From positions 62,001-126,000 of the forward strand of contig NZ_JBEQCT010000007.1 in NCBI RefSeq assembly GCF_046054155.1: a stretch of DNA of 64,000 bases, given 5' to 3'. The DNA comes from Celerinatantimonas yamalensis (GTDB taxonomy: Bacteria > Pseudomonadota > Gammaproteobacteria > Enterobacterales > Celerinatantimonadaceae). The translations under genes were made by a program, and so were the position numbers. Under the pieces are notes generated by a model. It ran no database searches and was not told the DNA's origin. It saw nothing but the letters and a program-made list of their open reading frames with translations. Positions 41,923 to 52,073 of this stretch are shown one piece after another (the stretch's first letter is position 1; each line of letters opens with the position of its first letter).

Positions 41923-44631
41923 TTAACTGGCATATCCCATCACTTCTAAAAAATAGTGTGCTTGGCTGACAGCTTCTCGGCGGTGATTTACATCCAATTT
42001 TTGATATAAATTACGGATATGGGTCTTGATGGTCGTCGCCGCTACATTCAACTCTTGGGCAATCTGCTCATTGCTATAACCCGAATAGATAAGCCCCAAC
42101 ACTTGCCACTCACGCTGCGTCAAGGGGCTAATGCGAATCAACTCAGGCACATTGGGATGCTCTAGTAAACGAGTCACAAAGTTTTCGTCAAAGTGGGCGA
42201 ACTTATGGCGATAATATTGATTGATTTGCCGTAGGATCGATTGTGCACGTTGCATCGCTAGTGGCTCTAACACATCCAATTGTAATAGTTGGCGAAGCTG
42301 TTTAGCCATCACCTCGCCTTCAATCACAAAGTGGCTGATAAATCCGGTGCGACAGGCCAAATTCAGCGCTTCGATCAAATCATCTTGCGCCTGAGCGCGC
42401 AGACCTTGTTTATCATGAAGTAAGTTCAGCAGTAATAAGTTGCGGTTGATATCACACGTTAATTGCAGTTGCCGCGCACACTCGTTGAGCTTGCTTAAAA
42501 TTGTCTGCGCCTGCGTATATTGCTCTAGTAAAATATGGGCTCTGGCAATGTTACGCCATTTACCTTGTAAAAAGTGATTATCAGCGCCATCATCCGGCGC
42601 ATTCCCATCAAGCCATCGCTGCGCGGCTAACTTATCATCAACCATTTGCCAATAGATCACCCGCGCTTTGTCAGTATTGGTGACCCAATCGGTATGATAG
42701 TCGCCTCGATTGAGCAAGTTTTCACAGCGACTTAAAAAGGTTCGGGCATTGTCCAGATCACCTCGCGCCAAAGCGCATTTAGCCAACATCGCCAAACATT
42801 GTAATTGCTGTTTGGGTGGATAATGAGTCATCACATCTAAACCTTTACGAGCGGCTTTTTCAGCGTCATCTAAATGCCCCCACGACCACAATAACTGTGA
42901 GCGGAGCCGACAAACAAACTCATGTAATGGGAGTTGATGAAGATGCTGCGCCTCAATCAGCTCAAATGCTTGCTCTTGAACATCAAAGGCCTGCTGCAAC
43001 ATGCCCTTAGCAATGAGGATCTCACTTTGCTGGATCAGTGACCATAATCCATTGTGAAACACCCCATGTTCCATGGCCATCTGTTCACATTGACGCATCA
43101 TCGCTAATGCTTTATCTAACTGGCCTTGACAGTGCAACACCTCGGCAGTGACAGATATTGCGACAATTCGGTTGAAATAGTCATTGACATTCAACTCATC
43201 CAACGCTTGATGGGCTAATTGCAACGCCTCATCAAGATGCCCGGTGTTGACTGATAATTGCGCATGAATAGCCGCAAATTGCCCTTTTAACTCACGATCT
43301 GATTTCAGCTCAAGGACATGATTTTTGGCATCAACAAGTAGTTTTCCCACCTCACCTGCTCGATGTTGGCTTTGGGCCAACCAAGCTTGCAATAGTAGCA
43401 TGGAGGGCCGGCTCATCCGTTGTTCGTCAGTCAGCGCCTGCATGCATTTATCCAGTAGCTGCAGTTCACTCTGATGAAACAAAGACCAACCATATTGTTC
43501 CAAAATGGACAGCAACAAAGCTTGATCATGACTGGCCAGTGCATGGTAGATCGCTTCACTTGGGTAACCGAGGTGCAACCACCCTTCGGCGGCATAGCGA
43601 TGCCACTTGGGTAACTGGTCTGGATACTCCCATTGACAGCGCTGGCGCAGAAAATTGGCAAACAGTGGATGGAAGCAAAACCATTGTTCACCATCATCGA
43701 TGCGTTGTACGAATAATCCTTGCCGCTCAATATGTTCGAGCAACTGCTGACCAAATTCCTCTTCAGTCACACAATTGATCAAGTAATGATTCATTGAATG
43801 TAAAATCGAGCAGCGCAATAAAAATTGCCGCGTCTTATAATCTACCCAACTGAGAACTTCATCGTTTAAGTAACTTGATAAATGGTTAGCCTGTATACCA
43901 CTGAGGGCTCGGCCATCGCGCTCATCAGACAGCTCAGTTTGATGACTCGATATGACAATCAGTTGCAGCGCAGTGACCCACCCTGAAACCTCATCGCAGA
44001 GCCGATCACTGTGTTCGTTGGCCACTTGACCACATAAGCGATAGTCGAAGAACTGGCGGGCTTCTTCGTGAGTGAATGACAACTGCTGACTATCAATTTC
44101 TAACAACTGCTCGCGAACGCGCAAATTCGCAACACCAAGTGAAGGCAGATGACGCGATAAAATAATTAAGGTGAGATTATCCGGTTGATGCTTAAGTAAA
44201 AATTGCATCGCTTCATGAATATATTGATTATCAATAAGATGGTAATCATCAATCACCATGTACACTGATTCAGACCATTGTGAAAGTTCCACAATCAACT
44301 GGCTAAACAAGCCCACTAAATTAGCGTATTGATTTTTTTGGGTGAGTGATGAGCTGCGCTTACAAAACCCATGTGTCGCTTTTTGAATGGCCTCAATGAA
44401 ATAATCGGCAAAACTATCCAGTTGATTATCCCGCTCATCGATGGTGAACCATCCAATATGATCTTGCTTTTCTGCCCACTGGGCGACCAGCGTCGTTTTC
44501 CCATAGCCTGCGGGCCCCATAACTAACACCAACTGATAACGTGCAGCTTCGTCGAGATGATGTAATAAACGAGCTCGGCTCACCACATTTTTTAACTGTT
44601 TGGGACGACTCAATTTTGACGGTAATAACAT
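41923..44631 (-). CDS. malT: Maltose regulon activator MalT
   Basis: A STAND-class, ATP-dependent activator of 902 residues (E. coli MalT has 901). The start MLLPSKLSRPKQL matches E. coli and is preceded by AGAGG; the longer frame to 44655 is not used. Walker A GPAGYGKT at 39-46, Walker B VYMVIDDYH and a winged helix follow. The C-terminal half is the TPR-like superhelix that binds maltotriose. A LuxR-type helix-turn-helix (LTQREWQVLGLIYSGYSNEQIAQELNVAATTIKTHI) ends the protein. It is encoded divergently from malPQ, the usual arrangement. Confidence 0.96.
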   Translation of the reverse strand: MLLPSKLSRPKQLKNVVSRARLLHHLDEAARYQLVLVMGPAGYGKTTLVAQWAEKQDHIGWFTIDERDNQLDSFADYFIEAIQKATHGFCKRSSSLTQKNQYANLVGLFSQLIVELSQWSESVYMVIDDYHLIDNQYIHEAMQFLLKHQPDNLTLIILSRHLPSLGVANLRVREQLLEIDSQQLSFTHEEARQFFDYRLCGQVANEHSDRLCDEVSGWVTALQLIVISSHQTELSDERDGRALSGIQANHLSSYLNDEVLSWVDYKTRQFLLRCSILHSMNHYLINCVTEEEFGQQLLEHIERQGLFVQRIDDGEQWFCFHPLFANFLRQRCQWEYPDQLPKWHRYAAEGWLHLGYPSEAIYHALASHDQALLLSILEQYGWSLFHQSELQLLDKCMQALTDEQRMSRPSMLLLQAWLAQSQHRAGEVGKLLVDAKNHVLELKSDRELKGQFAAIHAQLSVNTGHLDEALQLAHQALDELNVNDYFNRIVAISVTAEVLHCQGQLDKALAMMRQCEQMAMEHGVFHNGLWSLIQQSEILIAKGMLQQAFDVQEQAFELIEAQHLHQLPLHEFVCRLRSQLLWSWGHLDDAEKAARKGLDVMTHYPPKQQLQCLAMLAKCALARGDLDNARTFLSRCENLLNRGDYHTDWVTNTDKARVIYWQMVDDKLAAQRWLDGNAPDDGADNHFLQGKWRNIARAHILLEQYTQAQTILSKLNECARQLQLTCDINRNLLLLNLLHDKQGLRAQAQDDLIEALNLACRTGFISHFVIEGEVMAKQLRQLLQLDVLEPLAMQRAQSILRQINQYYRHKFAHFDENFVTRLLEHPNVPELIRISPLTQREWQVLGLIYSGYSNEQIAQELNVAATTIKTHIRNLYQKLDVNHRREAVSQAHYFLEVMGYAS

Positions 44632-44765
44632 GTCGACCTCTTGTTCAATTTCCAACCTTATCCATTAGAACGCAATAACTTCACGAAAATCTCCGATGAA
44701 TGCAACACTGCTGGTAATATGCCTGCCAATATAGCGGTTCAGCTCACATTTTCTGCTACGCCTTT

Positions 44766-44801
44766 ATCATCCTCCTCGATAAAATAAAGCAGCGGATGAT
44801 G
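44766..44801 (+). promoter_or_regulatory. MalT boxes in front of malPQ
   Basis: ATCATCCTCCTCG (44766-44778, containing GGAGGATGA on the other strand) and GGATGATG (44794-44801) match the GGA-T/G-GA MalT-box core in opposite orientation, 120-160 bp before malP. E. coli malPp also carries several such boxes. Confidence 0.6.
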
Positions 44802-44922
44802 TTCTATACCCCAGAAACCCTCAGCATACCCCTAGTCACTTTCTTTTCGTTCAAACCTTATCAAGTATTCAAACATTGCCGTCACTTGACGAACGGTGTT
44901 ATCGACTGACAGGAATATAGCT

Positions 44923-47310
44923 ATGACCCACTCGTTCGACCCCGATCAATTTCATGCATCTTTCAGCTATCACCTAAAAACCTGTGTTAGCAACACCACC
45001 CCTTTGGCACACACTTGGCAAGCCCTTGGCTTAGCACTGCAAGATATGCTTCGCGAGTTGCCCACCAAGCCCACCGAGGGACGTCACGTCAACTACCTAT
45101 CAATGGAATTTTTACTTGGACGGTTGACGCTCAACAATTTACAAAATCTCGGTTGGTTTGATGCTGTTAAAAATAGTTTAGCTGACGATCATCTCAACCT
45201 GACAGATATTCTAGAACAAGAACGCGATCCAGCTCTTGGAAATGGCGGTTTAGGGCGCCTAGCGGCGTGCTATCTCGATGCCATGGCGACGGTCAACCAA
45301 AGCGTGACTGGTTATGGGCTGAATTATCAATATGGATTGTTTCGCCAATCGTTTGAGGATCACCAACAACATGAAGCACCAGATGATTGGCACCGAGACA
45401 GCTATCCATGGTTGATCCAATCCAGTGTTGACTCCGTGCAAGTTCACTTTGGCGGCGTTGTGCATGAAGACAATGGCCAGAGCATTTGGCAGAGCGATTT
45501 CAGCGTGCAAGGCAAAGCGTCCGATTTGGCAGTTATTGGCTACCATAGCGCCCAATATCAGACATTGCGGTTATGGCATGCAGAAGCTGAACATCCCTTT
45601 GATCTGGCGCTATTTAATCAAGGTAAATATCTAAAAGCGCAGCAACAAGACAACCAAGCGGCCCGTCTTACCAAAGTACTTTACCCGAATGACAACCATG
45701 CTGCGGGCAAACGGCTGCGACTGATGCAGCAGTACTTTCAATGCGCCTGCGCGATCACCGATATCTTGCGCCGTCATCGTCAGGCCAATCGGGATATTCA
45801 GTCATTAGCCAGCGATGAAGTGATCCAACTCAATGACACTCACCCAGCGATCGCCATTGTTGAACTGCTCCGCCAATTGATTGATGAGCAACAGATGAGC
45901 TGGAGCGATGCATGGGCGCTGACGCAAAACTGCTTTGCCTATACCAATCATACCTTAATGCCCGAAGCTCTTGAATGTTGGCGCGAGCCCTTATTCAAAC
46001 AGTTACTTCCGCGCCATTATCAGCTGATCAAGTGCATTGATGCCGAGCTATTGCCACTTTTACAAGCGCACTGGCCAAGGCAATGGCACAAAAAGGTAAA
46101 AACACTCGCTATCTGTGCCAAAGGACAGGTACGAATGGCAAATCTGTCGGTTATTGCCAGCTTTGCTGTTAACGGCGTAGCCAAATTGCACTCCAAATTA
46201 CTTATCGAAGAGCTGTTTGTCGATTACGCCAGCTTGTGGCCCAACAAATTCACCAATATTACCAACGGAATTACCCCAAGACGTTGGTTACACCAGTGTA
46301 ACCCCGCCCTTTCATCGCTGATTAGCCAAACCATCACGCAAGATTGGCTTACCAATTTATCGCAGTTGCAGCAGCTTGAAGCGCTCGCCAGTGACGCCGC
46401 ATTTCAGCAGCGCTATCAGCAGATTAAACAGGCTAACAAACAGGCGCTTGCCGATGTCATCATGCAATTAACCGGCATCGTTATTCATCCTTACGCTTTA
46501 TTTGATGTTCAGATCAAACGCTTGCATGAATATAAACGTCAGCATCTAAAACTGCTGCATATTCTCTATCTTTACCACCAGCTAAAAACCAACCCGCACG
46601 CCCAAATACAGCCGCGAGTGGTTATCTTTGCTGCGAAGGCCGCACCTGGTTATGCTTTGGCTAAAAATATCATCTATGCCATCAATTGCGTTGCTGATAC
46701 GATTAATCACGACCCAGAAATCGGCGATCAACTGAAAGTCATCTTTTTACCTGACTATCGGGTCTCGCTCGCAGAACAAATCATTCCCGCCGCCGATCTC
46801 TCTGAGCAGATCTCGATGGCCGGCAAGGAAGCCTCTGGCACGGGCAATATGAAGTTAGCTCTCAATGGGGCGCTCACCATCGGCACTTGGGATGGCGCCA
46901 ATATTGAAATTGCTGAGCAGGTTGGTGATGAACATATCTTTATTTTTGGCCACCGAGTTGAATCTATTCGCGCACTGTTACAATGTGGTTACCAACCTGA
47001 AACCGTGATTAGCCAACAGCCACTGTTAGGCCAACTGCTCAGTTACCTGAGCGATGGTTCATTTAGCCATGGCAACCGCGAAGCGTTCACCCCGCTCGTT
47101 GAAAGTCTTACCCGCGGTGGTGACCCTTATCTGGTTTTAGCCGATTTTCAAAGTTACATCGACGCCCAGCTGCGCGTTGAAGCGCACTATCAAAACTCGC
47201 CAGCTTGGCTGCGATCAACGATTCTCAATACCGCTCGCTGTGGCATATTTAGTGCCGACCGTTGTATTGGCGAATATCAACAGCGCATTTGGAATCGTCC
47301 CCGAGTGTAG
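44923..47310 (+). CDS. malP: Maltodextrin phosphorylase MalP
   Basis: A 795-residue cytoplasmic GT35 enzyme that phosphorolyses maltodextrins to glucose-1-phosphate. RHVNYLSMEFLLGRLT, DPALGNGGLGRLAACYLD and GYGLNYQYGLFRQSF match E. coli MalP closely. The PLP Lys is in GKEASGTGNMKLALNGAL (about residue 643). The chosen ATG follows AGGAA by seven bases; the frame open to 44896 adds nine residues. It is 19 bp upstream of malQ, forming the malPQ operon divergent from malT. Confidence 0.95.
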   Translation: MTHSFDPDQFHASFSYHLKTCVSNTTPLAHTWQALGLALQDMLRELPTKPTEGRHVNYLSMEFLLGRLTLNNLQNLGWFDAVKNSLADDHLNLTDILEQERDPALGNGGLGRLAACYLDAMATVNQSVTGYGLNYQYGLFRQSFEDHQQHEAPDDWHRDSYPWLIQSSVDSVQVHFGGVVHEDNGQSIWQSDFSVQGKASDLAVIGYHSAQYQTLRLWHAEAEHPFDLALFNQGKYLKAQQQDNQAARLTKVLYPNDNHAAGKRLRLMQQYFQCACAITDILRRHRQANRDIQSLASDEVIQLNDTHPAIAIVELLRQLIDEQQMSWSDAWALTQNCFAYTNHTLMPEALECWREPLFKQLLPRHYQLIKCIDAELLPLLQAHWPRQWHKKVKTLAICAKGQVRMANLSVIASFAVNGVAKLHSKLLIEELFVDYASLWPNKFTNITNGITPRRWLHQCNPALSSLISQTITQDWLTNLSQLQQLEALASDAAFQQRYQQIKQANKQALADVIMQLTGIVIHPYALFDVQIKRLHEYKRQHLKLLHILYLYHQLKTNPHAQIQPRVVIFAAKAAPGYALAKNIIYAINCVADTINHDPEIGDQLKVIFLPDYRVSLAEQIIPAADLSEQISMAGKEASGTGNMKLALNGALTIGTWDGANIEIAEQVGDEHIFIFGHRVESIRALLQCGYQPETVISQQPLLGQLLSYLSDGSFSHGNREAFTPLVESLTRGGDPYLVLADFQSYIDAQLRVEAHYQNSPAWLRSTILNTARCGIFSADRCIGEYQQRIWNRPRV

Positions 47311-47329
47311 GCAAACATTGAGGCTAAAC

Positions 47330-49372
47330 ATGAGCAAAACTCATTCCCCCCTGCATCAAGAACGTATTGAACAGGGGTTATATGTGAACTATGTGGATGC
47401 AAGCAAAGAGCTTGTCACGATCGATGCCCAGACGCTTGACGCCGTGCGCGCATTATTGCCTGCGCCGCAAACGGCTTCGTCGCAGGTTCAGGTGTTAAGC
47501 GCCAAGAGGTCATTCACGCTTCCGACTGATCTCTCACCCCCCTGCCACTGGCAATTAAACTACGAGCAAGGTGACGTCTGCAGCGGTGTGATTCCCTTGC
47601 TGCAAACGTACTGGCAATTACCGGCAGATGCGCCGTTAGGCTATCATCGACTCACCATCAAAGATGCAGAGCAGACCCACCACATCCAGATTATTCATGC
47701 GCCAACACGTTGTTATCAACCGAGTGCGCTTAAAAAACAGCGCTGGTGGGGAAGCTGTATTCAGCTTTATACCTTGCGCTCAAACGACAACTGGGGCATT
47801 GGCGACTTTGTCGATTTGCAGCACTGGCTAGAACACTGCCATGCGCATGGCGCCGCATTTGTTGGACTTAATCCTATTCATGCGCTCTACCCTGGCGAAC
47901 CTGAGCGGGCCAGCCCATACAGCCCATCATCACGCCGCTGGCTCAATATCATCTATATCAGCGTCGCAACCTTAGATGATTTTACTCAGTCTCGATCAGC
48001 CCAGCGCTGGTATCAAAGTCTACCCATACAGCAGCGACTGCAAGCTCTGCGCGAGCGTGATATCGTCGATTATACCCAAGTAACCCAGCTCAAATTAGTT
48101 GGACTGCATTTGGCCTATCGCCACTTTTGTCGACGAGACGCAAATGATCCTTATCGGCTCGAATTCGAAAGTTTTACTCGCCAACATGGTAAACCATTGT
48201 TCTGGCAAGGCTGTTTTGATACGCTGCATCGTTATTTTCGCCGCCACAATCAATGCAGCGGTGGCTGGCAATATTGGCCGCAAGCCTATCAGCACCCCGA
48301 GAGCGATACCGTGCAACATTTTGCGAAGCGTCATCCGCGCTGGGTGCAATTTTATTGTTGGTTACAATGGCTCGCTGATCAGCAGCTACAAGCCGCTGCA
48401 AAACGCAGTACGCAGCTCAATATGCCGATTGGCTTATACCGAGATGTTGCGGTCGGTGTAGCCGCCGATGGGGCGCAAGCTTGGTCGCAGCGTGAGCTAT
48501 TCTCGCTCGATGCAAGCGTTGGAGCTCCCCCTGATATCCTTGGTCCATTAGGGCAAAATTGGGCGCTGCCCGCGCAGCCCCCCACAACGCTTATTGATCA
48601 CGCTTATCAACCATTTATTGAGATGATCGAGGCAAATATGCGCGGCTGCGGAGCACTTCGCATTGATCATGTGATGGGATTGCTACGTTTATGGTGGATA
48701 CCGCGCGGACAAAGCGCGGCTAAAGGTGCCTATGTGCACTACCCGCTCGATGATCTACTCGCCATTTTGGCATTGGAAAGCCAGCGTCATCAATGTTTGG
48801 TGATCGGTGAAGATCTGGGTACGGTTCCCGATGCGATCATTGAAAAACTTCATGATGCAGGGATACTTTCATATAAAGTGCTCTATTTTGAAAAAGATGC
48901 TCAGCAGCGTTTTACCCTACCGCAACACTATGCTCATCAGGCGATGGCCACACTGACCACGCACGATTTGCCCACCTTGCTCGGGTATCTGCGCCATCAT
49001 GACTTGCATCTTGGGGCACAATTGGGGCTCTACCCCAATAAGACTCTCCTGGCACATCTCCATGAACAACGCTCACAAGCCGCTCAGCAGCTAACCAAAG
49101 CGCTGGCCGAAGTCATACCTAAAGCCCAGCTAGCGCAGTTAACCCTCAACCAAGCTGTTCATATTTTTCTAAGCCAGAGCCGCGCGATGTTATTAGGATT
49201 ACAACCGGAAGATTGGCTAGAGATGTTAGAGCCAGTCAATATCCCCGGTACCGATCGTGAATACCCAAACTGGCGGCGAAAACTCAGCCGAACCACCGAG
49301 CAGATTTTTGCTGACACCAACATTCAGTGGTTATTAGCGCACGTACAAACGCTGCGACATCCACACGCTTAA
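47330..49372 (+). CDS. malQ: 4-alpha-glucanotransferase (amylomaltase) MalQ
   Basis: A 680-residue GH77 enzyme that transfers glucan chains and feeds MalP. N-terminal domain, then SCIQLYTLRSNDNWGIGDFVDL and NPIHALYPGEPERASPYSPSSR. The nucleophile Asp is in LRIDHVMGLLRLW (about 446), acid/base Glu in VIGEDLGTVPD (about 494) and third Asp in TTHDLPT (about 545). The ATG at 47330 with GAGG upstream is preferred; a longer frame overlaps malP by 134 bp and is rejected. It lies in the malPQ operon. Confidence 0.95.
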   Translation: MSKTHSPLHQERIEQGLYVNYVDASKELVTIDAQTLDAVRALLPAPQTASSQVQVLSAKRSFTLPTDLSPPCHWQLNYEQGDVCSGVIPLLQTYWQLPADAPLGYHRLTIKDAEQTHHIQIIHAPTRCYQPSALKKQRWWGSCIQLYTLRSNDNWGIGDFVDLQHWLEHCHAHGAAFVGLNPIHALYPGEPERASPYSPSSRRWLNIIYISVATLDDFTQSRSAQRWYQSLPIQQRLQALRERDIVDYTQVTQLKLVGLHLAYRHFCRRDANDPYRLEFESFTRQHGKPLFWQGCFDTLHRYFRRHNQCSGGWQYWPQAYQHPESDTVQHFAKRHPRWVQFYCWLQWLADQQLQAAAKRSTQLNMPIGLYRDVAVGVAADGAQAWSQRELFSLDASVGAPPDILGPLGQNWALPAQPPTTLIDHAYQPFIEMIEANMRGCGALRIDHVMGLLRLWWIPRGQSAAKGAYVHYPLDDLLAILALESQRHQCLVIGEDLGTVPDAIIEKLHDAGILSYKVLYFEKDAQQRFTLPQHYAHQAMATLTTHDLPTLLGYLRHHDLHLGAQLGLYPNKTLLAHLHEQRSQAAQQLTKALAEVIPKAQLAQLTLNQAVHIFLSQSRAMLLGLQPEDWLEMLEPVNIPGTDREYPNWRRKLSRTTEQIFADTNIQWLLAHVQTLRHPHA

Positions 49373-49492
49373 TCAGCCAATACAACCACTTTAGGCGGTA
49401 GCTGCGAGTGGTTGATTGGTGCGAAGAGTGGACCAAGTTGTCCATGGTGTGGCGCTCTCTTCCGCTCTGAACCCCCATTCCAGTCATACACT

Positions 49493-49521
49493 CGCCCCGC
49501 ACTCAACATGAGTGCGGGGCG
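49493..49521. terminator. Hairpin between malQ and malG
   Basis: CGCCCCGCACTC and GAGTGCGGGGCG form a perfect 12-bp GC-rich stem with a five-base loop between the converging malPQ and malEFG operons. No U-run follows on either strand, so it may work as a barrier or mRNA stabiliser rather than a classical terminator. Confidence 0.6.
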
Positions 49522-49553
49522 ATATGATAAGCATGTACTAGAATTTTGCCGTA

Positions 49554-50444
49554 CTAGCCTTTCACACTGCCGGCTGTTAATCCATTGACGAGCCAACGCT
49601 GCGCCAGCAAAAATACCACCGTGATGGGCACCGCAGAGAGCACCGCTGCCGCGGCAAAATCACCCCATAGATAGTTTTGCGGATACAAATATTGCTGCAT
49701 CCCCACCGCCAAGGTATAGCTATGTACATCTTGCAGTAGCAACGAAGCAACCGGCACTTCGGTAATGGCCGCAATAAATGACAGAATAAACACCACGGCG
49801 AGGATCGGCACACTCAGCGGCAATAAGACCAAATAGAACGCCTGCCACGGGCTAGCCCCATCAATGGCAGCGGCTTCTTCCAGCGACCCATCGATTGTTT
49901 CAAAGTAACCTTTAATCGTCCAAACGTGCAGTGCAATCCCACCTAAATAGGCAAAAATAACCCCGCCATGGGTGTTTAAGCCCATCCATGGAATGTAATG
50001 CCCCAGCCGATTAAACAGTGCGTATAACGCCACCAGTGACAATACCGAAGGAAACATCTGAAAGATCAGCATCCCTTTTAAAAGGGCGCTGCGCCCCCGA
50101 AATTTCATCCGTGCAAACGCATATGCACACGTTGTCGACAACACCACAATACCGATTGCAGTTAAGGTCGCGATCTTGATCGAATTCCACAGCCACAAAA
50201 GAACTGGAAACGGCGGCAGTGTCACCCGCCCATCGGCATGATGGACACTGAAACCCAACGCTAATTGCCAATGCTCCCAGGAAATATGCTCGGGAATTAA
50301 ACTGCCGGTGGCGAAGTTGCCAGAGCGCAGCGAAATCGTGATCACCATAAAGAGCGGAAACATAATCAGTGCAATAAAACCGATCAATGATGCATGGGTG
50401 AAAAACAGCCTGACCCGCTGTGATTTGGGTTGAACAATTGCCAT
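49554..50444 (-). CDS. malG: Maltose ABC transporter permease MalG
   Basis: A 296-residue permease, the same length as E. coli MalG, with six membrane segments. The EAA loop reads EEAAAIDGASPWQAFYLVLLPLSVP, and the C-terminal GLTAGSVKG reaches toward the MalK interface as in the E. coli complex. GGGGG lies before the ATG. It is last in malEFG, 14 bp behind malF. Confidence 0.95.
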   Translation of the reverse strand: MAIVQPKSQRVRLFFTHASLIGFIALIMFPLFMVITISLRSGNFATGSLIPEHISWEHWQLALGFSVHHADGRVTLPPFPVLLWLWNSIKIATLTAIGIVVLSTTCAYAFARMKFRGRSALLKGMLIFQMFPSVLSLVALYALFNRLGHYIPWMGLNTHGGVIFAYLGGIALHVWTIKGYFETIDGSLEEAAAIDGASPWQAFYLVLLPLSVPILAVVFILSFIAAITEVPVASLLLQDVHSYTLAVGMQQYLYPQNYLWGDFAAAAVLSAVPITVVFLLAQRWLVNGLTAGSVKG

Positions 50445-50458
50445 CAGAATCCCCCTGG

Positions 50459-52018
50459 TTAATCGAGTTGAAGTTTAGACGCTTTTAAATTAATGATGGC
50501 AAGAGCGCCCACCAGCACAAAGATCAATGTTGATATTGCCGCCGCCAAACCAAAGTTTTGCCCGCCACTGCCTTCAAAGGCGATGCGATAGGTATAACTC
50601 ACCAACAGATCGGTATAGCCGGCTGGCGTGGTAGTCCCTAAGCGATCTGGGCCACCGTTGGTTAATAGTTGGATCAACACAAAGTTGTTAAAGTTAAAGG
50701 CAAAACTTGCAATCAGCAGTGGCGTTAAAGGTTTTAATAACAAGGGCACGGTAATTTTAAAAAAGTTTTGCATCGGCCCAGCCCCATCCATAGCAGCCGC
50801 CTCATAAAGATCATCAGGGATCGCTTTTAACAACCCCATACAGAGGATCATCATATAAGGGTAGCCCAGCCATGTATTGACAATTAACACCATTGCTTTA
50901 GCTAGATGAGGGTTACTAAACCACTCAGGCCTTAGCCCAAAAACTTGGCTCAGTAGCAAATTTATTTCACCAAAACTTTGGTTAAACAACCCCTTAAATA
51001 TCAAAATAGAAATAAACGCAGGAACCGCATAAGGTAAAATCAATAGCACTCGATAAGAGGCTTTACCTTTAAGTGCTTCCCATTGCACCAGACACGCTAA
51101 CACCATCCCAATAATAACGGTGAACACGACAGTCAGCGTCGCAAAGATAATTGTCCAGATAAAAATATCGATAAAAGGCATTCGAATGCCGCGATCCGTA
51201 ACAATACGGGTAAAATTCGCCCAACCGATATTCACCGAAAACCCTGGGGACAAAACCTCTTTGCCCCAATGCCCATCGGCTAAGATTTGCTGATAGAAAC
51301 CTGTTTTATAGTTAGGCAAATAGCTGGCGCTGGTTTTTTGATTCACCAGCATCTGAGCCTTACCTACTTGTTTATACAAGGGCTGCACAGCGGAAAACCG
51401 ACGTAATGAACTCATCATTAACTGCTCACCGTGGGGTAAGCGCACTTTAAGTGCCCCGATACGGTTGCGGTTTTGAATGATCATGCGAAATGATACCGCG
51501 GGCTGCTTGGGCAACGCATTGGCAACATGTAGCGCAATTACGTGGCTGGGATGCTCGAGATCAAAGGGTTGTGATACCCAGACTTTCTGCGACTCAGCGC
51601 CAGATAATGCGATGATCCATTGATGTTGCTGTGCATAGAGTTCAAATGAATAACTCTGCCCAGTGATATAGGTTCGATCAAGCAGTACCTCTTGAGCCCG
51701 CTCAAAGGTTAACTGATTGGTATTACTATAATTGGTAAAGCCAATACCAATGGTATAAATCAAAGGAAACAGAATAAATAATCCAATCCCAGCCAATCCA
51801 GGATACACATAGCGCCACGCATAGGTTTTTGAGTTGGCAAATATATAGATCCCCGTGCCAATGATGACGAGCGCTAAAATGGCAAAGGTGTATTCGCCAT
51901 TGGCATACATCAACACTGATAGATAACCCGTGATCAGAACGGCGACACCCAAAAGGCTCCATTTTAGCCAGAATGAGTTAAAAAAACGCGCTGCAGGCGA
52001 ACGGTTAACACTATCCAT
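50459..52018 (-). CDS. malF: Maltose ABC transporter permease MalF
   Basis: A 519-residue permease (E. coli 514). Three N-terminal membrane helices precede a large periplasmic P2 loop (about 95-275), then five more helices. The EAA loop is LYEAAAMDGAGPMQNFFKITVPLLLKP. FPLIYTIGIGFTNYSNTNQLTFERAQ is nearly the E. coli sequence. GAGG precedes the start. It pairs with MalG in the MalFGK2 importer. Confidence 0.95.
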   Translation of the reverse strand: MDSVNRSPAARFFNSFWLKWSLLGVAVLITGYLSVLMYANGEYTFAILALVIIGTGIYIFANSKTYAWRYVYPGLAGIGLFILFPLIYTIGIGFTNYSNTNQLTFERAQEVLLDRTYITGQSYSFELYAQQHQWIIALSGAESQKVWVSQPFDLEHPSHVIALHVANALPKQPAVSFRMIIQNRNRIGALKVRLPHGEQLMMSSLRRFSAVQPLYKQVGKAQMLVNQKTSASYLPNYKTGFYQQILADGHWGKEVLSPGFSVNIGWANFTRIVTDRGIRMPFIDIFIWTIIFATLTVVFTVIIGMVLACLVQWEALKGKASYRVLLILPYAVPAFISILIFKGLFNQSFGEINLLLSQVFGLRPEWFSNPHLAKAMVLIVNTWLGYPYMMILCMGLLKAIPDDLYEAAAMDGAGPMQNFFKITVPLLLKPLTPLLIASFAFNFNNFVLIQLLTNGGPDRLGTTTPAGYTDLLVSYTYRIAFEGSGGQNFGLAAAISTLIFVLVGALAIINLKASKLQLD

Positions 52019-52073
52019 GAAAATACCTCAGAGAAATAATCCAGCCGAACTGTCATTCGGCTGGAAACCGGAA

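Noticed and set aside
47177..47329. Upstream extension of malQ overlapping malP
   Set aside because: The ATG at 47330 has GAGG upstream and gives the normal MalQ N-terminus; the extension is malP sequence read in another frame.
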